A stretch of 64,000 bases of DNA from JAAZMI01 sp964603615. Its GTDB lineage: Bacteria; Bacillota; Dethiobacteria; DTU022; UBA8154. Where the stretch lies: assembly GCA_964603615.1 (NCBI GenBank), contig CAZRVU010000004.1:1-64000 (forward strand). Direction: 5' to 3'. Positions 32,865 through 41,459 of the stretch are shown here, piece by piece. The notes under the pieces are model-generated. The model was given only the letters and a program-made list of their open reading frames with translations, was not told where the DNA came from and did not search any database. The position numbers were made by a program, and so were the translations under genes. Positions within the stretch are counted from its first letter, which is position 1; the number at the start of each line of letters is the position of its first letter.

Positions 32865-34082
32865 TCAACCAAATTTTGGGCCCACGATATTTGTTACCTT
32901 AACACCAAATTTCCCATTGACCAAAACTACTTCACCTTTCGCCACCAATCGCTCATTGGCCAATAGTTCTACGGATTCCCCGGCGTAGTTTTCTAAGCTG
33001 AATACTTTTCCCGGGGATAAGGAAAAAACCTGGCGTAAAGGCAGTGAAACCCTACCCAAAACAACATTTATTTCCACGGGGATATCTTTAATTAAATTAA
33101 TCCTATCGAAGTCTTCCTGCTGCAGGCCATATTTTTTTTCCTGACGATTGACAATAGTTTGTTCCATCTCCGGGAAGGCATCCATACCCTCATTATTCTG
33201 CCAGGCCGGGTGCTCATCTGCCGGGCCGGCCACGCGTCCTGTCTCCACTGCTTCCGGCTGTAGTGTTTCTTCCTCAGCGACAGTTGCATCTGCAAGTGCC
33301 GCCAGTATCTCCGTATCGCCCAACGTTACTTCTTCAGCCGCAGTCCCGGCCCCTGTTTCCACCTCATCGGCTGCAAAATCTTCTGCGGGATCGCCTGCGA
33401 AATCACCCGGGGGATCGCCGCCTGTTAGCCCGGCCAACAGGTAGTTTGCCGTTTGCAAGCCATAAGCGATGGGTATTAGCTGCAAAATATTGCTGTCTAA
33501 AATATCCTCGATCACAATATGGAATGCAACCTGAATAAAAACACTTTCATCATGAATATAGTCCAAACCCATATTGTTTTTTTGCAGATTAAGGTAATTT
33601 ACTTGCGGCGGGGAAATATTTACGAAACGGTTCAGAAATTCGGACATGGCTGTCGCCGCCGAACCCATCATTTGATTCATCGCTTCGCTAATGGCCGAAA
33701 GTTCCATTTCTCCTAATTCGGCAGGCCCTTGCGGCAGCTCCAACCCCATAATTTGCCCGGCAATAACGAGAGCGTCTTTCTCCTTCAAAACGAAGATATT
33801 GTCGCCCTTCAGCCCTTCCAGGTAGTGAACGTTGATCACGAGACAGGGTACGGGGTAACTGGTACGCACATTGCTCATGGAAACAAGTGAAACCTGGGGT
33901 GTAGTGATCTGAACCCTTTTATCCAACATATGGGAAAGTGCTGTGGCCGCGGCACCCATGGAGATATTTCCCACCTCCGCCAAAGCATCACTATGCTCTG
34001 CACTAAACTCCTCTTCTAAGCCGTCGTGCACTATATCGTCCACAGGTTTCTCCGGCAGAGTTGCATCTTGTTCCTTATCCAT
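32865..34082 (-). CDS. fliY: C-ring phosphatase FliY (CheC-like plus FliN domain)
   Basis: 405 residues. The N-terminal two thirds is CheC-like with both half-sites intact: ALAEVGNISMGAAATALSHM and ISEAMNQMMGSAATAMSEFL. Residues 225-300 are an Ala/Glu/Thr-rich linker. The last 80 residues are a SpoA/FliN domain (PVEINVVLGRVSLPLRQVF to GKFGVKVTNIVG). FliY sits in the C-ring and dephosphorylates CheY-P at the motor. Unlike Bacillus FliY it starts without an EIDxLL motif; that peptide is carried by FliM and the FliN proteins here. Confidence 0.93.
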   Translation of the reverse strand: MDKEQDATLPEKPVDDIVHDGLEEEFSAEHSDALAEVGNISMGAAATALSHMLDKRVQITTPQVSLVSMSNVRTSYPVPCLVINVHYLEGLKGDNIFVLKEKDALVIAGQIMGLELPQGPAELGEMELSAISEAMNQMMGSAATAMSEFLNRFVNISPPQVNYLNLQKNNMGLDYIHDESVFIQVAFHIVIEDILDSNILQLIPIAYGLQTANYLLAGLTGGDPPGDFAGDPAEDFAADEVETGAGTAAEEVTLGDTEILAALADATVAEEETLQPEAVETGRVAGPADEHPAWQNNEGMDAFPEMEQTIVNRQEKKYGLQQEDFDRINLIKDIPVEINVVLGRVSLPLRQVFSLSPGKVFSLENYAGESVELLANERLVAKGEVVLVNGKFGVKVTNIVGPKFG

Positions 34083-34089
34083 ATCCTCT

Positions 34090-34479
34090 TCACCTTAACT
34101 TTTTGATCCTTTCCACGGGATCCATAATTTCTGTAATTTTTATGCCGTAGCTTTCATCGATGATAATCACTTCCCCCCGGGCAACCATCTTCCCACCAAT
34201 TAAAACATCCAGCGGTTCCTGCACAACGTGATTCAGCTCCACAACCGCACCGGGGTTAAGGTGCCGGATCTCTTGCAAAGTTTTTTTTGCTTCTCCTAGC
34301 CGTACAGAAACCTGCAAAGGAAAATCTAGAACTGCATCTAAATTGGCCGGCATCTCTTCCTTGTGCGTGAAATCCGGGGTGAACTGCCCTGGCGCTTCAC
34401 CCGGTGCAGGGACAGCTTCCTTTTCTTTTTTTCCAAGCAACGTGTTTATTTCTTCTTGTGTTAAAAAATCATGCGCCAC
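34090..34479 (-). CDS. fliN: Flagellar motor switch protein FliN
   Basis: About 129 residues. An N-terminal FLTQEEINTLLG peptide (EIDxLL-like), a Pro/Ala-rich spacer and a C-terminal SpoA domain (LQVSVRLGEAKKTLQEI, LNHVVQEPLDVLIGGKMVA, YGIKITEIMDPVERIKKL). It builds the lower C-ring with FliM. GTG 34479 (MAHDFL...) is taken as start because AGGAGG lies nine bases before it; the frame also opens at ATG 34497 but that lies on the ribosome site and deeper in fliM. Confidence 0.92.
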   Translation of the reverse strand: MAHDFLTQEEINTLLGKKEKEAVPAPGEAPGQFTPDFTHKEEMPANLDAVLDFPLQVSVRLGEAKKTLQEIRHLNPGAVVELNHVVQEPLDVLIGGKMVARGEVIIIDESYGIKITEIMDPVERIKKLR

Positions 34480-35461
34480 GTCTGTTTTCCTCCTCACCGG
34501 CCAAACTGGTAACCTGCATTGCCAGGTTTTCCCCTAACATACCCGGTTGGCCCTTCAATAACAGCTCACCGCCAACATAAATATCCAGGTCTTCGCCTTC
34601 CTCCCGGGTGAGTTGGAGAATATCCCCTTCCTGAAACTGTAAAAAATCATAGAGGGTAATCGTTGCTTTTCCCAAAACAGCCTCGACCTCAACCTCTACT
34701 TTTCCCAGTTCACGCAAAAGCATTTCCTTTGAAAAAAGGGAAGTATCCTGCAGCGGTTGTTTAAACCAAAACTGCGCCGTTAATTTAGGTATAATTTTTT
34801 CCAGGGTGATATAAGGAAAACAAAGGTTTATAAGCCCCTGGTTGTCTTTAATCTGAGCATTAAAGGTAACCAGGGCCACCGTTTCCGTGGAAGCGAACAT
34901 CTGGTTAAATTGAGGATTAGTATCCATGCCTTCAATAACCGGCGTCAAATCTACAATATCTTCCCAACAATAGCGCAAATTGTTCAAAAATTTTTCGTTC
35001 AAATTTCGCATCACGGAGATCTCAATATCTGTCAGCTCCCTGCTATACCGGGGATAACTGCCTTCACCGCCAAAAACAAGATCGATCAAGGGAAAGACAA
35101 AGGAGGGGTTGGTTTCGAGCATAGCATTGCCCATTTCGGCATTCATACTAAAAACTGTAATGAGTGTGGGTAAAGGCAGGGAAAAAATAAATTCCTCATA
35201 TGTAACCTGGCTAACAGAAACTAGTTGCACTTGTACGGGCACCCGTAAATAGGCTCCCAAAAAGTTCCCTAAAATGCGGGAATAATTTTCATGTAAGATC
35301 TGCAACGTGCGCATCTGCTCCTTAGAAAACTTGCTGGGACGCCTGAAATCATAACCGCGGTACTCTTCAGCATCCTCAGGTTTTTCCTCCTTTAGTTCTC
35401 CGCTGCTTAAAGCAAAAATTAGGGAATCTATCTCTGCTTGCGATAAAACATCTTTAGTCAG
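34469..35461 (-). CDS. fliM: Flagellar motor switch protein FliM, CTG start
   Basis: 330 residues when read from CTG at 35461. That frame adds the expected FliM N-terminus (VLSQAEIDSLIFALSSGE, the CheY-P-binding EIDxLL region; then YDFRRPSKFSKEQMRTLQI) to the middle FliM domain (RILGNFLGAYLRVPVQVQL, FGGEGSYP, PLIDLVF) and the C-terminal SpoA domain (VEAVLGKATITLYDFLQ). An ideal ribosome site, AAGGAGGTGA, stands seven bases before the CTG; no ATG, GTG or TTG is in frame between the upstream stop and residue 50. Starting at the first ATG (35314) would remove the CheY site. FliM receives CheY-P and passes the signal to FliG. Confidence 0.92.
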   Translation of the reverse strand: MTKDVLSQAEIDSLIFALSSGELKEEKPEDAEEYRGYDFRRPSKFSKEQMRTLQILHENYSRILGNFLGAYLRVPVQVQLVSVSQVTYEEFIFSLPLPTLITVFSMNAEMGNAMLETNPSFVFPLIDLVFGGEGSYPRYSRELTDIEISVMRNLNEKFLNNLRYCWEDIVDLTPVIEGMDTNPQFNQMFASTETVALVTFNAQIKDNQGLINLCFPYITLEKIIPKLTAQFWFKQPLQDTSLFSKEMLLRELGKVEVEVEAVLGKATITLYDFLQFQEGDILQLTREEGEDLDIYVGGELLLKGQPGMLGENLAMQVTSLAGEEENRRGA

Positions 35462-35525
35462 GGCTTGCTCACCTCCTTAAAATTATTTGCGTGTCCTTTG
35501 CCAGGTATGTTTTTCCGGCAGGGGC

Positions 35526-36413
35526 CTAAACCTGCAGGTTCAAAGTTTGCATCCAAAGCTCATCGGCGGTAGTAAGGGTCCTGGCCGTTGCCTGCAATGC
35601 TCTTTGCCCGCGGACGAGCATTATCAACTGACCGGTAAAATCGACGTTGGAGCCTTCTAAATAACCTTGACGGATCAATCCAAAGCCGTTTTCCCCTGCC
35701 TTTCCTTCTTGCGGGGGGCCACTTCTTGCCGCTGGTAAAAACAGGTTTCCGCCAACCGGGGAAAGACTTTGCGGGTTGGTAAAACGGTGCAATGAAACCT
35801 CCCCTATTTTTACCCGGCCGGTTAACGGCGGCTTCATATTTTCGTCTTCCTCTCGAATCGGGGGTTCCTCCTCTTCTAGGCTCGAAGGTTCCTCCTCTTC
35901 CGGGGCCAACCCGGAGGGAAATATAAAATAAATATCGCCCTGTGCGGTAATCTCCAACTCCAAGGCCTTGTTTATCTCCTCTGCAGACCAGTCGCCACGC
36001 CAGGTATAATCGAGCCTGTCACCCCCTGCCGTCACCAGCCTGCCTTTTTCATCCAGCCCAAAATTCCCGCAGCGGGTATAGGCATAGCTGCCATCAGGCC
36101 TGATGACCCGGAAAAAACCCTCCCCGGCCAAGGCCAAATCATAGTGCCTCCCCGTGTAGTTCAAGGAACCCTCCCGGAAAGAAGAAATGGAACCGTTCAT
36201 AGCAGCTCCCATCCCACTACGGGGTGGCAACGATGCCCTGCCCGTTACCGGCAAACGGCGTTCACTGAGAAAGCGGTAGGGCAGCTCCTGAAAAGAAATC
36301 AGCCTTTCCTTGTAGGCCGCTGTATTTACGTTAGACAGGTTATGCGCGGCCACATCTAGCATTTGTTGGTGCACACGTAACCCGGTGGAACCGTTAGCGA
36401 TAGCTTTGAGCAT
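35526..36413 (-). CDS. flgG: Flagellar basal-body rod protein FlgG type
   Basis: 295 residues. N-terminal rod motif MLKAIANGSTGLRVHQQMLDVAAHNLSNVNTAAYK, middle LALAGEGFFRVIRPDGSYAYTRCGNFGLDEKG, and C-terminal GYLEGSNVDFTGQLIMLVRGQRALQATART, the standard distal-rod layout. Residues about 170-200 contain an unusual acid-rich insert (APEEEEPSSLEEEEPPIREE). It follows flgF by 34 bp; the pair corresponds to Bacillus FlhP and FlhO. It forms the rod that carries the hook through the envelope. Confidence 0.88.
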   Translation of the reverse strand: MLKAIANGSTGLRVHQQMLDVAAHNLSNVNTAAYKERLISFQELPYRFLSERRLPVTGRASLPPRSGMGAAMNGSISSFREGSLNYTGRHYDLALAGEGFFRVIRPDGSYAYTRCGNFGLDEKGRLVTAGGDRLDYTWRGDWSAEEINKALELEITAQGDIYFIFPSGLAPEEEEPSSLEEEEPPIREEDENMKPPLTGRVKIGEVSLHRFTNPQSLSPVGGNLFLPAARSGPPQEGKAGENGFGLIRQGYLEGSNVDFTGQLIMLVRGQRALQATARTLTTADELWMQTLNLQV

Positions 36414-36447
36414 ACGAATCCTCCCTTTTGAAAAATAACCGTGACAA

Positions 36448-37206
36448 TTAACCTAAAGATCCTAGCTCGTTGGCCGCTCTGGACAGCAGGCGATCGTAAG
36501 CCTGGGAAATTTTCTGTGCCGCCTCGTAGCAACGGCGCACTTTAAGCAAATTGGTCATTTGGCGCAACAAATCTGTGTTAGATTCCTCTAAATACCCTTG
36601 CCAAACCTCCGCCTCAGCACGCTGTGGTCTAGCACCTTCCGCCGCCCGGAAAAGGTTTTGCCCCTCTTTCCAAATAATATCATCCGGGGCAAAAGCCAGT
36701 AGCTGTAAACGATCCACCCTTTCCCCCCGGGCATAGACATCACCAGCCCGGTCCACCGTTACTGAACCATCCTGCAAATTAAGCGGGCCGTTTTCTCCTA
36801 ATACCGGATAACCGGCAAAGTTGACCAGCATCCCGGCAGCGTTAAGCTGAAAACGCCCGTCCCGGCTGTAAGCAAGCCCGGTGGGGGTCTCTAAAACAAA
36901 AAAACCTTCTCCCTGCAAAGCCAGGTCTAGCAACTCTTCGGTTTTTAAAAGATCACCGTTTAAAAAAACCAGGGGCGTTTCCTCCACGGCAACATTTAAA
37001 ACTGCCGGGCCAATGGGTTGCAAACTGGTTCCTACCCGGGAGCTCATTTTTTCCCGGCGGTAAAGCAATATCTCCGGAAACGATCCCTGCACCGGCTCGC
37101 TCATCTTGTAGCCGGGAGTATGCAGATTGGCCAGGTTCTGGCCGATGTTTTCCAGATAAAACTGGTTGGCCAACATCGAACCGGCCGACTGGTAAATCCC
37201 GCGCAT
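36448..37206 (-). CDS. flgF: Flagellar basal-body rod protein FlgF/FlhO type
   Basis: 252 residues. N-terminal MRGIYQSAGSMLANQFYLENIGQNLANLHTPGYK, then LALQGEGFFVLETPTGLAYSRDGRFQLN and a C-terminal GYLEESNTDLLRQMTNLLKVRRCYEAAQK. It is shorter than FlgE and matches the proximal part of the distal rod. It lies directly after the SwrB-like gene and before flgG. Confidence 0.87.
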   Translation of the reverse strand: MRGIYQSAGSMLANQFYLENIGQNLANLHTPGYKMSEPVQGSFPEILLYRREKMSSRVGTSLQPIGPAVLNVAVEETPLVFLNGDLLKTEELLDLALQGEGFFVLETPTGLAYSRDGRFQLNAAGMLVNFAGYPVLGENGPLNLQDGSVTVDRAGDVYARGERVDRLQLLAFAPDDIIWKEGQNLFRAAEGARPQRAEAEVWQGYLEESNTDLLRQMTNLLKVRRCYEAAQKISQAYDRLLSRAANELGSLG

Positions 37207-37292
37207 GCGTACCTTCCTCCCCCCAACAGTATTCCAATTTTACAAAAACACCGTTCAATAACCTTATCGACGCCCGCTATCGTATTTTAATG

Positions 37293-37817
37293 TCAACCCG
37301 GGAATAAAATTTTATTTTTCTTTCCGTACCGCTTCAAGAAAAGCACTAGCTCTACTTCACCCTGCCTGATCTTTAGCTGCCGGGCAATTTCTGGCAGGGA
37401 AAGACCTTCCTGGTAAAGACGGTAGATCTCCTGGCGGCACTGCACAACTTTAGAGGTTTGGCCAGTAACCGGCAGGTTGCTTTTGCCCGGGGAAAAGGCC
37501 GCTTCGTTTTGTGGAACTGGTTCGCCTGGATATTTCCTTGTAAGATTAAGGGCAGAAAGCCCGTCTTCTATTTCATATACTTTTAGCTTTACATTTTGCA
37601 ACTCCAAATCTACCCCTTCTATCTGATGGGCAAGATCTTCCGTCTTTTGTTGTAATTTTTTGAACATAAATTGCAGGTCCAGGGAAATAGTGTTTTGTTC
37701 CCGGGCAAAACGTGCCCCCCAAAAAGTAAGGGGAAAATAGCAGTGACCAAACCACAAGGTTAGAAGAAATCCAACTGGCAACCCGAGAAGCAAACCCCAA
37801 AATAACACGCTTTTCAT
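37293..37817 (-). CDS. SwrB-like membrane protein (TM, coiled coil, HTH-like end)
   Basis: 174 residues: one N-terminal membrane helix (6-24), a coiled coil (about 45-90), a Pro/Gln-rich spacer and a helical C-terminal segment EIYRLYQEGLSLPEIARQLK that looks like a helix-turn-helix. The same layout, in the same place directly behind sigD, is seen in Bacillus SwrB/YlxL, which helps basal-body assembly and export activation. The call rests on position and shape, not on close sequence identity. Confidence 0.6.
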   Translation of the reverse strand: MKSVLFWGLLLGLPVGFLLTLWFGHCYFPLTFWGARFAREQNTISLDLQFMFKKLQQKTEDLAHQIEGVDLELQNVKLKVYEIEDGLSALNLTRKYPGEPVPQNEAAFSPGKSNLPVTGQTSKVVQCRQEIYRLYQEGLSLPEIARQLKIRQGEVELVLFLKRYGKKNKILFPG

Positions 37818-37886
37818 CTCCCACTACTGTGTTATTTTACTGCAACCAACCGGGTAAAACATTTTTCCCGGTTTTTCCTGGCACTA

Positions 37887-38660
37887 CTACCCTTCTAAAT
37901 AATCAGCCTCCTGCAACTTTTCCCTTAAATTCAAAATCGCTTTGGCATGTATTTGAGAAACGCGGGCTGTAGATACTTTTATAACCTGTCCTATTTCCCT
38001 TAAAGTAAGTTCTTCTTGATAGTAAAGAGCCAACACTAATTTTTCCCTTTCCTTGAGCCCCTCGATTGCTTTTCCGAGCAGTTCGCATCGCTCTTCTTTT
38101 TCCAGGCTTTCTTCCGGGCGGGCAAAGAGCCCCAAACCGCCACCGGAGATTGTTTCCCCGGAAACGTTAGAAGAAGCGGTGGCAGGAGTAGTGAAAAACA
38201 GCTCTTCCAGGGAAAGCAAGGACAAACTATTAATCTGGGCATACACCTGTTCAACCTCTACCAAAGTCCATCCCAGCTCCCCGGCCAGCTCCGTCCCCGA
38301 GGGCTCCCTCCCCAGAATGTGGCCCATTTTTTGTTCGGCAACCTGCAATTGACGTAGACGTTGATATACGGAGCGGGGCACCCAGGTTGCTTTGCGCAGT
38401 TCATCCAGCATCGCCCCGCGGATCCGCCAGGTAGCAAAAGTTTTAAAACTAGCCTCCCGGGAGGGATCATAGCGCTCCACAGCCTCCAGCAGGCCGATAA
38501 CCCCGCAGGCAGCCAACTCCTCCTCTTCTACATGAGAAGGCAACCCCACGGCCAACCGCCCTGCTATCCGCTTAACCAGAGGAAGATATTCTACAATAAG
38601 GTCTTCTTTGGCCACTTCGTCTCCGGTTTGCATATATTTTTGCCAGAGCCCCTCTGTCAA
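37887..38660 (-). CDS. fliA: RNA polymerase sigma-28 factor (SigD/FliA)
   Basis: 257 residues. Region 2 (LIVEYLPLVKRIAGRLA, GVIGLLEAVERYDPSREASFKTFATWRIRGAMLDELRK), region 3 (VPRSVYQRLRQLQVAEQKMG) and region 4 (REKLVLALYYQEELTLREIG, STARVSQIHAKAILNLR). It directs late flagellar, motility and chemotaxis genes and is held by FlgM, which is not in this window. The start is TTG after GGGGGGAAAAAC. It sits at the usual place after flhG and the PilZ gene. Confidence 0.96.
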   Translation of the reverse strand: MTEGLWQKYMQTGDEVAKEDLIVEYLPLVKRIAGRLAVGLPSHVEEEELAACGVIGLLEAVERYDPSREASFKTFATWRIRGAMLDELRKATWVPRSVYQRLRQLQVAEQKMGHILGREPSGTELAGELGWTLVEVEQVYAQINSLSLLSLEELFFTTPATASSNVSGETISGGGLGLFARPEESLEKEERCELLGKAIEGLKEREKLVLALYYQEELTLREIGQVIKVSTARVSQIHAKAILNLREKLQEADYLEG

Positions 38661-38671
38661 GTTTTTCCCCC

Positions 38672-39451
38672 CTAGAGCAACCTATGCCGGAGCATAAAAA
38701 ATATAAAACGAACGATCTCATCTTGTGTCCTTTCGCTCATTTCCAAAAACTCCACCCCGTAACGGTAGTGCCTATCCTCCCCTGCTTTAGAGGATATAAG
38801 CCTGACGATCCGGCCCTTGACTAGCATCATCTTTTTATTTTTCTTGCTGCTTTGTAAAAAAAAGCGCAGCGCCAAGACGGTGCCTGGCGGCAAATTGCGC
38901 CTGGCAACGAGCATCAATCCTCCTCCGCTTAGATTGGTCGCAACCGCCGGGGCAGGTTGATGAGCTTCAACCTGCCGGTATAGGGCGAGTATTTCTTGAT
39001 CCATTTCCACATTCCATTTTTCCGGTGACACTATTTTAAGGGTTGCTCCTCCCGGCCTGCCAACCTCCCGTTTCTTGTTAGAAATTTTAGGGGGGAGATC
39101 GTTAGCGAGCACCCAATAATCTACATTTATAGTGTGATCTAGGCGGTAAAAGTGCCGCCTTTGGCGCCGTTTAATATTTTCCGGCCAGTTAAGCAGGTAA
39201 AGAAAAACGCGGGCGCTTTTTTTTCCTCCAACAACCTTGCTGTTAAAATAATATAAGGCATCGTCCAGTAAGACGCGAAAAAGATATTCGGTTCCTTGTT
39301 GCAATTTGAGCTTTTTTCTTTCCTTCAGGGGGACGCCGATAGCAAGCCCACCTGCATTTACCTCCTGCAGCAAGCTTTTATAGTAGACACCGCTGGCGGG
39401 ATCGTAAACCTCCAGCAACATATTTTCACGAAAGAAATCCTTGATCCGCAT
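38672..39451 (-). CDS. PilZ-domain c-di-GMP-binding flagellar brake protein (YcgR-like)
   Basis: About 259 residues. An N-terminal YcgR-type barrel (LLEVYDPASGVYYKSLLQEV, KVVGGKKSARVFLYLL) is followed by a PilZ domain with RRQRRHFYR (the RxxxR arm) near residue 97 and NLSGGGLML, the D/NxSxxG motif; 40 residues are inserted between the two motifs. It should bind c-di-GMP and slow the motor or act on the stator. Its place between flhG and sigD supports this. The start is uncertain: ATG 39451 is chosen, but the frame runs to a TTG at 39466. Confidence 0.88.
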   Translation of the reverse strand: MRIKDFFRENMLLEVYDPASGVYYKSLLQEVNAGGLAIGVPLKERKKLKLQQGTEYLFRVLLDDALYYFNSKVVGGKKSARVFLYLLNWPENIKRRQRRHFYRLDHTINVDYWVLANDLPPKISNKKREVGRPGGATLKIVSPEKWNVEMDQEILALYRQVEAHQPAPAVATNLSGGGLMLVARRNLPPGTVLALRFFLQSSKKNKKMMLVKGRIVRLISSKAGEDRHYRYGVEFLEMSERTQDEIVRFIFFMLRHRLL

Positions 39452-39478
39452 ATTTCTGGCACCCAACCCTCTTGATAT

Positions 39479-40375
39479 TTATTCTATCCGCCATAAATTT
39501 AAAAGCCGCCGCATAAATCCTTTTTTTTTGCAAGTTTTTAGCTCTTCTTTCTCCGTCGTTTCCGCACCAAATAGTATGCGGCGGGCAATATGCCTTGTGC
39601 ACTGGGTTGCTCGCGAGTGGGGAAATTGCAGGACATACGGGTAACTGCTCAGGACCGCTTTCGAAACACTGCGATCGTACTCGATGCCCCCCAGGAAAAC
39701 CACCTTTAAATCCAGAAAGCTATCACATACTTTTTTAATCCGTTTAAACACATGTTCACCATCATGGGCATTATTGATCATGTTCACAATGAGGTGTACT
39801 TGTGAATGCAACTTATAACTATCAACTATTTTTATAATACTATAAACATCGGTAATGGCCGTCGGCTCGGGAGTGGTCACCAGGATCAGCTCGTCTGCCG
39901 CAGCGATAAAACTTAAAACATCGTGGGAAAGGCCGGCCGAACAGTCCACCAATAGCAAGTCACCTTTTTCCTCCAAGGTGGAAAACCGTGCAATTAACTG
40001 TTCCCGCTGCTGGCGATCCAAATTGACAATCTGGGAAAGGCCAGAACCGCCGGGGATTACCTCCACATGGGCCGGCCCCCTTAAAATCACGTCCTGTATA
40101 TCTCTCCCGCCCTGGATTACATCGAGCAGTGTAAAACGCGCCTTTAAATCGAGGAGAATATCTACATTGGCCATGCCCAGATCCGTGTCCAAAATAATAA
40201 CTTTCTGTCCCCATTGACCTAAAATAAGAGCCAGGTTAACGACAATATTGGTTTTACCAACGCCTCCCTTGCCGCTGGCTACGACAATGGTGCGTAGCAA
40301 TCCATTTTTACGGAGAGAACTAACAGTCTGGTTCCTTTGAAAAATTTCACGCATGCGCTGTGCTTGATCGGCCAT
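39479..40375 (-). CDS. flhG: Flagellar number regulator FlhG (MinD-like ATPase)
   Basis: 298 residues. Deviant Walker A ASGKGGVGKTN, DTDLGMANVDILL, LLLVDCSAGLSHDV (switch II) and a C-terminal basic amphipathic end (KKKGFMRRLLNLWR) for membrane binding. The N-terminal QAQRMREIF carries the DQAxxLR-like motif that triggers FlhF GTPase. It limits flagellar number and site. The gene starts one base after the flhF stop. Confidence 0.94.
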   Translation of the reverse strand: MADQAQRMREIFQRNQTVSSLRKNGLLRTIVVASGKGGVGKTNIVVNLALILGQWGQKVIILDTDLGMANVDILLDLKARFTLLDVIQGGRDIQDVILRGPAHVEVIPGGSGLSQIVNLDRQQREQLIARFSTLEEKGDLLLVDCSAGLSHDVLSFIAAADELILVTTPEPTAITDVYSIIKIVDSYKLHSQVHLIVNMINNAHDGEHVFKRIKKVCDSFLDLKVVFLGGIEYDRSVSKAVLSSYPYVLQFPHSRATQCTRHIARRILFGAETTEKEELKTCKKKGFMRRLLNLWRIE

Positions 40376-40376
40376 T

Positions 40377-41459
40377 TCATTCTGCCTCCCCCAGGATTAA
40401 GGCGCTCATTTTTTCAACATCTGCCAAACAAAGATCATCGGGAACATTTTGTCCCGTAGTCAGGTAGATTACTGGTAAATCACTCAGGTAGATGCTATTG
40501 AGCAGCGTACCATAAGTGTCTGTCTCGTCAACCTTGGTGATGATAAGACGATTGTATGCCATGCAATTAAAATTTTTGCAGATCAAACGTAAATCCCGTG
40601 CTTTAGTCGTCGCACTGATCACCATAAATATTTCTGCCGCCGGCAGATTTCGCAAATAACCGGCTAATTCTTGGATATGGGGAATATTCAAAGTGCTCCG
40701 GCCGGCTGTATCGATGAGAATACGCTGGCAATTGCTTAGTTTCTCTAAAGCACGTTTTAGTTCACCGGGGCTGACTGCCACCTCTAAGGGAAGACTGGCA
40801 ATATCAGCATAGGTGCGGAGCTGTTCAACGGCACCGATGCGGTAGTGATCAATGGTAATAATCCCCACTTTCTCACTGTGGTAAAAAGCATAACGCGCCG
40901 CCAGTTTGGCCAAAGTAGTGGTCTTCCCCACTCCTGTAGGGCCCACAAATACTTGAACGGCAGCACTTTTTTCCGGTGCAACCCTCAATTTTTTACGTAT
41001 TTTTTGACGCAAAATTAAGCCGATGACCTCTTCTGTCAACTGTACTTCACCGGCAATCTCGGTTTTAATTTCTGTTAAAAAATCCTCGATCAGTTCCTCT
41101 AAAACGTCCTGCTGTTGCAGTTGTAAACGCCAATTTTCTAGCTCCTCCCATTCTTGCTCCTTATCTTTTCTAGGCATATGGCTGCGGTTTAAAAGGCGGT
41201 TGATCATCGTCCGGAGCTCGCCGATCTCCTCTTGAATATTTTTTTGAACATCATCCCCATTGGCCTGTCCGGCTTGTTTGAAGCGCGACGCAGTCTCCAC
41301 CGCTGCCGTAACCTCCATCTGCCGCGATGTAAAGAATCCCCTGAGGCCTTTTTTACGCACTTTACGGCTTTGAATTATTACTGCTTCCGGTCCCAACTCT
41401 TCTCTAATCCGGAGCATACCTTCCTTCATGTCCTGCACATAATATTTTCTAACCTTCAT
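40377..41459 (-). CDS. flhF: SRP-like GTPase FlhF
   Basis: 360 residues. A basic N-terminal B domain, the N domain, then the SRP-type G domain: VFVGPTGVGKTTTLAKLAA, ITIDHYRIGAVEQLRTYAD, RILIDTAGRS and LIITKVDETDTYGTLLN. It marks where flagella are assembled, working with FlhG. It overlaps the end of flhA by 11 bases. The variant IDHYRIG stands where most FlhF have IDTYRIA. Confidence 0.96.
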   Translation of the reverse strand: MKVRKYYVQDMKEGMLRIREELGPEAVIIQSRKVRKKGLRGFFTSRQMEVTAAVETASRFKQAGQANGDDVQKNIQEEIGELRTMINRLLNRSHMPRKDKEQEWEELENWRLQLQQQDVLEELIEDFLTEIKTEIAGEVQLTEEVIGLILRQKIRKKLRVAPEKSAAVQVFVGPTGVGKTTTLAKLAARYAFYHSEKVGIITIDHYRIGAVEQLRTYADIASLPLEVAVSPGELKRALEKLSNCQRILIDTAGRSTLNIPHIQELAGYLRNLPAAEIFMVISATTKARDLRLICKNFNCMAYNRLIITKVDETDTYGTLLNSIYLSDLPVIYLTTGQNVPDDLCLADVEKMSALILGEAE

